NCBI GenBank assembly: GCA_025350445.1
Contig: JANXXV010000695.1
Coordinates: 1-13,215 of the forward strand
Source of the DNA: Bryobacteraceae bacterium
GTDB lineage: Bacteria; Acidobacteriota; Terriglobia; Bryobacterales; Bryobacteraceae
DNA length: 13,215 nucleotides
Direction: 5' to 3'
Below the pieces are notes generated by a model, which saw nothing but the letters and a program-made list of their open reading frames with translations, did no database searches and was not told the DNA's origin. A program made the position numbers and the translations under genes. Positions 7,164 to 13,099 of this stretch are shown piece by piece. Every line of letters begins with the position of its first letter. Position 1 is the first letter of the stretch.

Positions 7164-7816
7164 ACTTGCTCCCAGCCTTCGTCAAGTACTTCTGGGATAA
7201 TCCGAGCGAGGTGTTTTCAGCTCTTTCGGTGCTTATTAACTTCGTCGCGTGTGTCTGTCTGTTCTACTACACGCGCCGGACAACGGAACTAAGGGACGAA
7301 GCGAGGAAACAGTCAGAGATTCAGAGCAATGTGTACGAAGCTTCTATCCCGCCGCTACTGATGGCAGAGTTCTCCCCGCCACTGGGCACGGTGCTTCTGC
7401 GGAACGTAGGATCTGGTCCGGCACTAAGCGTTCAGTTCGGACCAATTAACATGCCTACGCGGACTATTCAGTTCGACTATATTGCCGTCATTGCGCCTGG
7501 CGACTCCGCTACTCTTAGCTGCACAGATGAAGGCGTTTTCGACCTAAGCGCAATGTCGATCCTGGAATTCCGCCTCTTGCTTGAGACCACCGAGTGCGCA
7601 GGGATTAAGGGTGAGAAGGAAGGTAACGGGATGAAGCTTTTTGCATCTCACTATTTACGATCCGCTCCGGCATCCGAAGCGCGAACGGTAACTGCTCGAA
7701 GCCTGTCGAACATGGTACCTACATTCCGGTTCAATCCGCGGCTCATTGGTGAAAACAAACGCGAAGTTCTTGAATACGGTGGCCATACGGTTGAGCAGTC
7801 TCCCGCCCGTCTGTAG
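7148..7816 (+). CDS. Membrane-anchored protein of unknown function
   Basis: A 222-residue protein with one transmembrane segment (about residues 22-42, EVFSALSVLINFVACVCLFYY), followed by a charged linker (RRTTELRDEARKQ) and a probably beta-rich soluble domain of about 150 residues. The LLRNVGSGPALSV motif (83-95) recurs in many uncharacterised bacterial membrane proteins of this layout; no catalytic motif is seen. ATG at 7148 is chosen; a GTG three codons earlier (7139) is an alternative, and neither has a strong Shine-Dalgarno. Codon use is less GC-rich than in the flanking operons. A stem-loop begins at the stop codon. It stands alone, upstream of a toxin-antitoxin remnant. Confidence 0.6.
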   Translation: MLSHSYLLPAFVKYFWDNPSEVFSALSVLINFVACVCLFYYTRRTTELRDEARKQSEIQSNVYEASIPPLLMAEFSPPLGTVLLRNVGSGPALSVQFGPINMPTRTIQFDYIAVIAPGDSATLSCTDEGVFDLSAMSILEFRLLLETTECAGIKGEKEGNGMKLFASHYLRSAPASEARTVTARSLSNMVPTFRFNPRLIGENKREVLEYGGHTVEQSPARL

Positions 7817-7844
7817 GCGGAGGCAGGGTTTAAACTGCTCCGCC
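7816..7844 (+). terminator. Terminator-like hairpin without a T-run
   Basis: GGCGGAG (7816-7822), a bulged G, then CAG (7824-7826) pair with CTGCTCCGCC (7835-7844) around the 8-nt loop GGTTTAAA. The stem begins at the last base of the stop codon of the preceding gene. No T-run follows, so it is not a classical intrinsic terminator; it may stabilise the 3' end or act with Rho. Confidence 0.35.
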
Positions 7845-7890
7845 AGCAGGTCTGTACCCTTGAGCCCAGTTATGAAGTCGGGATGGGCGA

Positions 7891-7951
7891 CTCAAAACTG
7901 TCTTGGAGTAGCCGCTCAAAACCTGATAGCATCGTTAAAGATGCTTTTGAG
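7891..7951. promoter_or_regulatory. Probable operator/promoter of the phd-type antitoxin
   Basis: CTCAAAA occurs directly at 7891-7897 and 7915-7921 (24 nt apart) and inverted as TTTTGAG at 7945-7951. Nested inside is AGCATC (7928-7933) / GATGCT (7940-7945) around GTTAAA. A weak promoter, TTGGAG (7904-7909), 17 nt, TAGCAT (7927-7932), overlaps these repeats. Phd/YefM antitoxins typically repress their own promoter by binding such palindromes, and this block ends 14 nt before the antitoxin ATG. Repeats are seen; operator function is inferred. Confidence 0.45.
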
Positions 7952-7965
7952 ATGCGGAAAACGCC

Positions 7966-8256
7966 ATGGTTAATTTGAGTCAGGATATCCACCCACTAAC
8001 CAACTTCAAGCGAAACACGAACGACTTCGTGAACCGATTGAAAAAGACGCGGAGGCCCGTCGTACTCACCGTGAACGGCAAGGCCGAACTCGTGGTCCAG
8101 GACGCCGAGAGCTACCAGCTGATTCTTGACCGGCTTGATCGGTTCGAAACCGTTGAGGCGATTCGACTCGGCATCGCTGCAGCAAAGGAAGGCCGGGTCA
8201 AGCCCGCACGGCAGGCGCTGGCGGAACTTCAGGAAAAGCTTGGCATTTCAGGTTGA
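7966..8256 (+). CDS. Type II antitoxin, Phd/YefM family
   Basis: A 96-residue DNA-binding antitoxin. The N-terminal Phd fold is clear: IHPLTNFKRNTNDFVNRLKK (8-27) followed by RRPVVLTVNGKAELVVQDAESYQ (29-51), matching the family pattern of strand-helix-helix, (R)PxxxTxxGxxxxVVxxxexY. The C-terminal half (ETVEAIRLGIAAAKEGRVKP) is the toxin-binding tail common to antitoxins paired with ParE/RelE toxins. ATG at 7966 has GGAA 6-8 nt upstream. It is full length and apparently intact, whereas its toxin partner directly downstream is broken. The repeats before the gene suggest autorepression. Confidence 0.85.
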   Translation: MVNLSQDIHPLTNFKRNTNDFVNRLKKTRRPVVLTVNGKAELVVQDAESYQLILDRLDRFETVEAIRLGIAAAKEGRVKPARQALAELQEKLGISG

Positions 8257-8561
8257 CATCACTGAACCGGCGCTCGTCGATGCCGAGGTCTATGTTCAGT
8301 TCCTGCGTGAAATCAGAAAGGAATATGAGGCGGCAGAGCGTTGGTTTCGCGGACTTTGTTCAGGCGATATATTCTCTTGAAGAATTACCTCAGCGCTGTC
8401 CGGTGATTCCTGAGCAAGAAGCGTTCCCCCTGGAAATTCGCCACCTGATCTACTTCTCGCACCGGATCATCTTTCGCGTTGAACCCGACAAGAACAGGGT
8501 TATCATCTTCCGGATTCATCACGGTTCCAGGCGCGGGCTTGCCAAGGGTGACCTTCCATAG
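8252..8561 (+). pseudogene. ParE/RelE-type toxin, frameshifted
   Basis: The N-terminal part is read in one frame from 8252 (VDITEPALVDAEVYVQFL, then AAERWFRG) and the C-terminal part in the next frame from about 8355 (FVQAIYSLEELPQRCPVIPE, then EIRHLIYFSHRIIFRVE and VIIFRIHHGSR), ending at TAG 8559-8561. Together they rebuild a typical 100-residue ParE/RelE-superfamily plasmid-stabilisation toxin, including the AExWFxGLxxAIxSLExxPxRC core. Joining the halves requires skipping one base near 8351-8354, i.e. one extra base. The first frame also lacks a start codon: GTT stands where a start overlapping the antitoxin stop would be, and the TTG at 8253 is in the wrong frame for the N-terminal half. 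Most likely inactive. Confidence 0.75.
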
Positions 8562-8605
8562 GTGGCTTGCTTTCGTCAACGTCGCGGAGAGTAGGCCCGC
8601 ACCCA

Positions 8606-9085
8606 TCAATAAACTTCAAAGCTAAAAGTCTGGTTCGAACCATCCGGCGAAAGCGTATACTGCCCGTTCTCCAAGGTCTGGTCCACTTCCACTTTCCACA
8701 GATTGTCACCCAGCCGGGTCGCGTTCAGATAGATTGGCTTCGGTGCGTTCCGCTGCTTCTTGCGGGAGATCACCACTTCGCGGTTCCCATTCTTGACGTC
8801 CATCTTAAAGGCCGACAGTTTTTCGGCCGACAATTTTTCAGTGCGCATGATGAAGATGGGCTCGGCCAGCGGCGTCTTCGCCCGCGCCGCCACGCCCGGC
8901 ACCACTGCCACCGTCGCATCCTTTCGCGTTTCTTCGCGCGCCTCCACCGCCTCGGTTTCAATCAGCGTATTGGCGTGCATCAGGTAGGGAACGTCGGCCT
9001 TAGCCGGCTTTGGCCCGGTATATTTCTCGGCGGCAGTCAAACTCAACGCAACAACGAGGATTGCAAGAAAGCGCATAATCTTCAT
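8606..9085 (-). CDS. Small secreted protein of unknown function
   Basis: A 159-residue protein with a clear signal peptide (MKIMRFLAILVVALSLTAAE, likely cleaved after residue 18-19). The mature part is about 140 residues, charged, with alternating strand-like patterns at the C-terminus (PIYLNATRLGDNLWKVEVDQ, QTFSFEVY). No family is recognised. It contains AEKLSAEKLS (87-91 region), encoded by a 15-nt tandem duplication. The ATG at 9085 is 1 nt after the histidine-kinase stop (TAG A ATG); a second ATG three codons later would keep the signal peptide. Tight coupling suggests joint expression with the kinase, possibly as an envelope partner, which is inference. Confidence 0.72.
   Translation of the reverse strand: MKIMRFLAILVVALSLTAAEKYTGPKPAKADVPYLMHANTLIETEAVEAREETRKDATVAVVPGVAARAKTPLAEPIFIMRTEKLSAEKLSAFKMDVKNGNREVVISRKKQRNAPKPIYLNATRLGDNLWKVEVDQTLENGQYTLSPDGSNQTFSFEVY
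8810..8839 (-). repeat. 15-nt tandem duplication inside the secreted-protein gene
   Basis: Positions 8810-8824 and 8825-8839 are adjacent copies differing at one base (GGCCGACAGTTTTTC versus GGCCGACAATTTTTC on the + strand). In frame they encode a repeated AEKLS/TEKLS-type pentapeptide, so length changed without frameshift. This looks like replication slippage. Confidence 0.8.
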
Positions 9086-9086
9086 T

Positions 9087-11468
9087 CTAGCGGCGCGACA
9101 GCGCCTCGTTGCGTTCCTCTATCGTCACCAGCAGTTTCTGCGTTTCCAGTTCGTCCACCGGCTTGCTCAGCAAATATCCCTCGCCGCCTTTGAATGCCCG
9201 GGAAACCTCCGGGTCCTGTCCTTCCGCCATCAGCACGAAGACGCCAATCAGTCTCCGCGTGCGGTCGAAAAATTCCACCCAGTTCATCCCCGGCAGCCGC
9301 ACCGAGCAGAAGGCGATATCGAATCGCAGCCGCTGCGCCATCTCGATGGCCTCTTCCGCGCTCATCACCGGCACCACCCTGTGTCCCCGGGAACTCAGAT
9401 AGCCCAGCAGCGTGCGCTGCGTTGGCGCTTCCGGCTCCACAATCAGAATCGTCAAAGCGTTGCTGGTGCGCCGGGAAGTGTCGATCGTGTCGTCCAACCC
9501 GCGCTGCGAATACTGGTGCAGAGGCAATTCCACCTCAAACCGCGACCCGGACGGGAGGTTGCGCAACAGACGGATCTCGCCCCCGTGCCCCTGAATAATT
9601 GCGCGGCACACCTGCAGGCCCAAATCGCTCCCGCTCGGCTGATCGTCGAACGGGTCGCCCTGCTCGGCAACCGGCGTATGATCCGAGTAGTCGATCGTGA
9701 GTCGTACATGCCGTCCGATCACGCGGCTGGAAACCGCGATCGTCTTCACCGGCGATTCGGTCAACGATTGTTCGGCGTGAACCAGCAGATTCAGCATCAC
9801 CTGCTCGAGTTGGCTCTGGTTGCCGAGCACCAGCAGGCTGCCCTCCGGCAGATTATCCCGCGCCTGCACGCCCTTCAAATTCCACTCGCGCTCGCGGAAC
9901 TCCATCAGGCTGCTGAGAACCCCGTTCACGTTCAAGGGCTTCGTTTCCGTCTGCTCAGGATCTACGAATGAAACCAGCCGCCGCACGATCTCCGACCCTC
10001 GATGCGCCTCAAAAGAGATCTCCCGCAAATCGTCTTCGGGCACAATCGCCGGGCGCACCATCAGAATCCGGCTCGCCAGCCGGTCAATCGCATCCAGCGG
10101 CCGCCGCAGTTCGTTCGCCACTCCGGAAATCAACTGTCCGGCCGCCGCCATCTTCTCGCTCCGCAGCAATTGCTCCCGCATCGACTGCTGCTCCTGCAGT
10201 TTGAGAGAGGTGGCAATCTGGTTCGCCAGATGCTGCAAACTCACCTGTTCGTCCACACCGCTGATGCGTCTCCTGGTGGCGTACTTGATCACCATCATCC
10301 CCAGCAAATCGTGTTGCGCGAACATCGGCACAAACAAGACCGCCCGCGGCAGGTCTTCATCCGGTTCGCCCTGCATGATGGGGCTCTTCCCCGTATCGGG
10401 AACGTGCAGCAGGGTACGGTTGCGGAAACTCAATGCCACCGCGGAGGCGAACTGGCCTGTGGGCGACTGAATGTTAAGCGAGCGCGGTTCCGGGTCCGCC
10501 GCTGTCGGCACACGGTCGAGCGTCCCGGTGCTCTTGTTGTACAAGTAGAGGCAGATATCGCTGGCGCGCAACATCTTCGCCAGCGTGTCGTGTAGCTTCT
10601 TTGAAATTTCAGCCGGTGTATTAGCGGAGATCGCTTCCTCGGCCAACGTCGTCATAGCCCGCAGCCGGCGCCGCTGGTCCGCCATCGCCCGTTCCCGGAT
10701 CCACCACAGCCCCAGCGCCAGCCCCACCACCACCAATCCCACCAGCACGCCTTCCGGAGGCACAATCCAGCCCCGGTCCAGCAACTTCACAGCCGATGCG
10801 TCGCCGATCAGGATCTGGAAGAAACGGTCGTGCGGCGGCACCGGACAGTATTGGGAGCTGAAACCGATCACGCTCACCCGGTCTCCCGGCGCGAAACGGC
10901 TAAGCCCAATCCCGTTGGATCGCGAATCGCGCGGCAGAAATACCCGAATCGGCACCTCTCGCGGACTGCCGATCAGAATCACATCCCCGCCGGAATTATC
11001 TCCGGTGGTGATCACGTAGCTGTCCACCACAATCAGCGTTCCCAGCGATCCAAACCCATTTAGTTCGGAGACTGTGGCCCGCCGCGCCGACGGAGGGGCC
11101 ACCCGCCCGATCGTGTATATATTCCTGGGTTGCAAAACCGGAAGTCCCGCCCGGTTCGACAGCAATCCATCCACACCTATGTGATCGCCCGGTTCCAGGG
11201 CGGCGAACAATTCATCGGTGCCTTCCAGGGTCAAACCCCGGCCGGCGCCATCCTCGATCACCAGATGGCTATAGTCCCGTAAATGGATCGAACGCGCAGC
11301 CACCACCCCTTCCACGGAAATCTGCTGCCCTTCAAACACCGGGGCATAGCTGGGGGGGCGTCGCGAGCCGGCCTCTTCAAGCGACAGCTTCGCCGGCTGG
11401 GCCGCAAGCGCGGCAACCGTCGCCAACGCAATTACACAGCCGTGGATGAGGCGATGGATTGGAGCCAT
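9087..11468 (-). CDS. Membrane-bound hybrid histidine kinase with degenerate catalytic and receiver domains
   Basis: A 793-residue protein. Order: signal peptide or first membrane helix (1-24); extracytoplasmic region (25-235) with two OB-like beta segments; transmembrane helix (239-257); GAF-like domain (about 280-425); dimerisation helices (430-500); ATPase domain (about 545-650); receiver-like domain (672-790). Key residues are lost. The H-box reads ISGVANELRRPL with Asn452 (codon AAC, 10113-10115) in place of His. The N-box reads LNLLVHA, His564 for Asn. The G1 box DxGxG is DYSDH (593-597). G2 is GSDLGL, with Asp615 for Gly. In the receiver, Ser722 (TCG) replaces the phosphoacceptor Asp and Met747 the Thr/Ser, while Lys769 is kept. 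It is probably a non-catalytic sensor or scaffold. The ATG at 11468 is chosen because it starts the signal peptide; it lies within the HAD gene (37-nt overlap). Confidence 0.82.
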   Translation of the reverse strand: MAPIHRLIHGCVIALATVAALAAQPAKLSLEEAGSRRPPSYAPVFEGQQISVEGVVAARSIHLRDYSHLVIEDGAGRGLTLEGTDELFAALEPGDHIGVDGLLSNRAGLPVLQPRNIYTIGRVAPPSARRATVSELNGFGSLGTLIVVDSYVITTGDNSGGDVILIGSPREVPIRVFLPRDSRSNGIGLSRFAPGDRVSVIGFSSQYCPVPPHDRFFQILIGDASAVKLLDRGWIVPPEGVLVGLVVVGLALGLWWIRERAMADQRRRLRAMTTLAEEAISANTPAEISKKLHDTLAKMLRASDICLYLYNKSTGTLDRVPTAADPEPRSLNIQSPTGQFASAVALSFRNRTLLHVPDTGKSPIMQGEPDEDLPRAVLFVPMFAQHDLLGMMVIKYATRRRISGVDEQVSLQHLANQIATSLKLQEQQSMREQLLRSEKMAAAGQLISGVANELRRPLDAIDRLASRILMVRPAIVPEDDLREISFEAHRGSEIVRRLVSFVDPEQTETKPLNVNGVLSSLMEFREREWNLKGVQARDNLPEGSLLVLGNQSQLEQVMLNLLVHAEQSLTESPVKTIAVSSRVIGRHVRLTIDYSDHTPVAEQGDPFDDQPSGSDLGLQVCRAIIQGHGGEIRLLRNLPSGSRFEVELPLHQYSQRGLDDTIDTSRRTSNALTILIVEPEAPTQRTLLGYLSSRGHRVVPVMSAEEAIEMAQRLRFDIAFCSVRLPGMNWVEFFDRTRRLIGVFVLMAEGQDPEVSRAFKGGEGYLLSKPVDELETQKLLVTIEERNEALSRR

Positions 11469-12100
11469 GGTTCTAGCCCGGCGTCGAGAAAGTCGGGAAC
11501 CGCCAGGTCCACGCCGGGAAGCGCCGGCAGCGTCGTCGTCAACCCGGCAACCCGCATGCCAGCCGCGCGAGCCGCCTCGATCCCCGTTAACGAATCCTCG
11601 AAGACAACACAATTACCCGGCGAAATCCCTAACAGATCCGCCACCTTAAGATAGATATCCGGATGCGGCTTCGGCAGGCGTACTTCATGCCCACTCACCA
11701 CAGCCCGAAAGTACTGCTGGATATTAGTACCAGACAACACAAGGCCTACATTAGCAGGTTCGCCGTTGGTGGCGAGCCCGATCGGACGATGCCGATGCCG
11801 TTCCAGAAACTGAATCACCCCGGGAACCATGTGGGAATCCAGCTTGGGAGCCATCATCTCGCGGTAAAGCTGCTCTTTCCGCGCACCGTGCTCGAGCACT
11901 TCCTCGTCCGATAAGGAGACGCCGCGGAAAAAATCCCGCACGATGGCGTCGTTTCTCTTCCCCAGCATCCGGTCTTCAATTTCAGGAATCTCAATCCCGT
12001 AGCGTTGTAAATACGCCAGCCAAGCCTCGGTATGGGTGGAGGTGGAATCGATCAGCACCCCATCCATATCGAAAATAAGCCCCAAGGCGTTCAACCCCAT
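11432..12100 (-). CDS. HAD-superfamily hydrolase, beta-phosphoglucomutase-like
   Basis: A 222-residue cytoplasmic HAD enzyme with a helical C1 cap. Motif I is IFDMDGVLID with nucleophile Asp11 and acid/base Asp13; motif II is ATNGEP (Thr111-Asn112); motif III is the Lys in RLPKPHPDIY (Lys144); motif IV is VFEDSLTGIEAA (Glu168-Asp169, Mg binding). The family includes beta-phosphoglucomutase and sugar-phosphate, phosphoglycolate and 2-deoxyglucose-6-phosphate phosphatases. All catalytic residues are present; the substrate cannot be told from the sequence. ATG at 12100 begins a normal N-terminus (MGLNALGLIFDMDG) preceded by GGAA very close by. Its 3' end overlaps the kinase start by 37 nt. Confidence 0.87.
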   Translation of the reverse strand: MGLNALGLIFDMDGVLIDSTSTHTEAWLAYLQRYGIEIPEIEDRMLGKRNDAIVRDFFRGVSLSDEEVLEHGARKEQLYREMMAPKLDSHMVPGVIQFLERHRHRPIGLATNGEPANVGLVLSGTNIQQYFRAVVSGHEVRLPKPHPDIYLKVADLLGISPGNCVVFEDSLTGIEAARAAGMRVAGLTTTLPALPGVDLAVPDFLDAGLEPWLQSIASSTAV

Positions 12101-12124
12101 CTTTCCAGTGTACTCGTTTTCCGG

Positions 12125-12612
12125 CTCGCCTGGGACTTAGCTTGTCACCGCTCCGGTACGATTGCTACAGGTACCTTGGTACTTGCCCATTTTTTTATTT
12201 GCGACTGTATGGGCGCGTGGCTGGTTGTGTGCCTTACCGCAAATATCCAAAAGCGGGATATCGATGGCGGAAATAGCCTGTATAGCCGCGCCCAGGCGGT
12301 TAATGAAAATCGTGCCGCGATACATTCGATACCACCGGCGCACCGCTTCGAGCGGATTCCCGCCTACCAATAACGATCAGAGTCCATCCATGAAATCCAT
12401 CCCTTCATCCTGGCTTCGCTTCGGCGTATCGACACAAGCCTACGCCGCCGTCCGCATATTGGAGTAACCACAGCGGAGTAATCACGGATGCCGCCATTGG
12501 GGGAAAGTTTCAGAATCCCCATGTAGGCGGGTCTAAGCGGCTCTTTCGCACCATTGTCGCTGTAAAGCCCGTCCGATTTCAGCCCGAACAGTTCTACATC
12601 GGTGATCTTCAA
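12125..12612 (-). pseudogene. Decayed, truncated enolase-superfamily (mandelate racemase/muconate lactonizing type) gene
   Basis: Read leftward, the gene opens with TTG at 12612 (MKITDVELFGLKSDGLYSDN, then AYMGILKLSPNGGIRDYS), the usual N-terminal capping domain of mandelate-racemase-type dehydratases. After a frameshift near 12475-12480 the homology continues in another frame: ACVDTPKRSQDEGMDFMDGL, a TGA stop at 12379-12377, then LLVGGNPLEAVRRWYRMYRG, AAIQAISAIDIPLLDICGKA and NQP. A second stop, TAG at 12442-12440, lies in this same frame. Homology fades near 12130, so the catalytic TIM barrel with its Lys and Asp/Glu metal ligands is absent. Active relatives use about 380-400 residues to dehydrate sugar acids. 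Placement divergent from an IclR regulator fits a lost catabolic locus. Confidence 0.75.
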
Positions 12613-13099
12613 CGGCGCACCCGCTCCGCGCTATGATTTCGGCAATCCAAACAAGGGCTGTCCCTCCAGCGGATTCAATTGCGGAGTTAACACAAGGCGT
12701 CCAGCCGCCTGTTCATGTTCAAGGTCACGTCTAAGTCGTTTCGGGGCCACGCGGCCCGCGGCTTCGTGCCCGGGAGCACCGCCAAGGCAGCTGACGCCGT
12801 CCGGATTCCACTCACGCTTCCCCTTGTATGCCGTTAAGGGAACCAACGGGCATCCCCAGTATCCATCGAGGTGAAACGCAATTTGATAAGAATGCTTTCC
12901 CGCAAGGTTAAACTCGATGTCCGCAAGATTGTGCATGGCCGGGGCCTGATAGGACCAACCGGCCCCAGTTCACCGGCGGGTGTTAACTGCCGTCCAGACA
13001 TTGTGCCCGCTTCCATACAACCGTCTGGACGCCAGTTCACTATTGCCGTCCCGGGCTGTTGGCCTTTCGGCGAATACTTGGCACACTACAACTACATCT
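12613..13099. other. Region with an unassigned remnant ORF and the IclR upstream sequence
   Basis: About 490 nt without a recognised gene. On the minus strand a 101-codon ORF (12936 to 12631) could be the eroded 3' part of a gene preceding the dehydratase remnant; its first half (NLADIEFNLAGKHSYQIAFH, then LDGYWGCPLVPLTAYKGKRE) looks protein-like, while the second half is Arg/Pro-rich and the neighbouring frame (RNDLDVTLNMNRRLDAL) looks better, suggesting a further frameshift. No family is recognised. The right part, 12937-13099, is the likely divergent control region and holds inverted repeats listed separately. Confidence 0.35.
12982..13040. repeat. Long imperfect inverted repeat upstream of the IclR gene
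   Basis: The left arm GTTAACTGCCGTCCAGAC (12982-12999) and the right arm GTCTGGACGCCAGTTCAC (13023-13040) are reverse complements at 16 of 18 positions, with 23 nt between them. The motif CCAGTTCAC of the right arm also occurs directly at 12965-12973. The cluster lies 60-135 nt before the regulator's ATG, between it and the leftward gene remnants, where an IclR-family protein would bind. The repeat is seen; the binding role is inferred. Confidence 0.55.

Noticed and set aside
9381..10595. Several + strand open frames of about 200 codons opposite the histidine kinase
   Set aside because: They mirror the kinase's codon pattern and carry no recognisable domain.
11469..11612. N-terminal extension of the kinase to 11612
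   Set aside because: The added 48 residues are Arg/Gly-rich, read through the HAD coding region, and would place the signal peptide internally.
12171..12182. Palindrome GTACCTTGGTAC beside a T-rich run
   Set aside because: Only a 2-nt centre, so no hairpin terminator; it lies inside the decayed dehydratase gene with no rightward gene ending there. Too short to call an operator.
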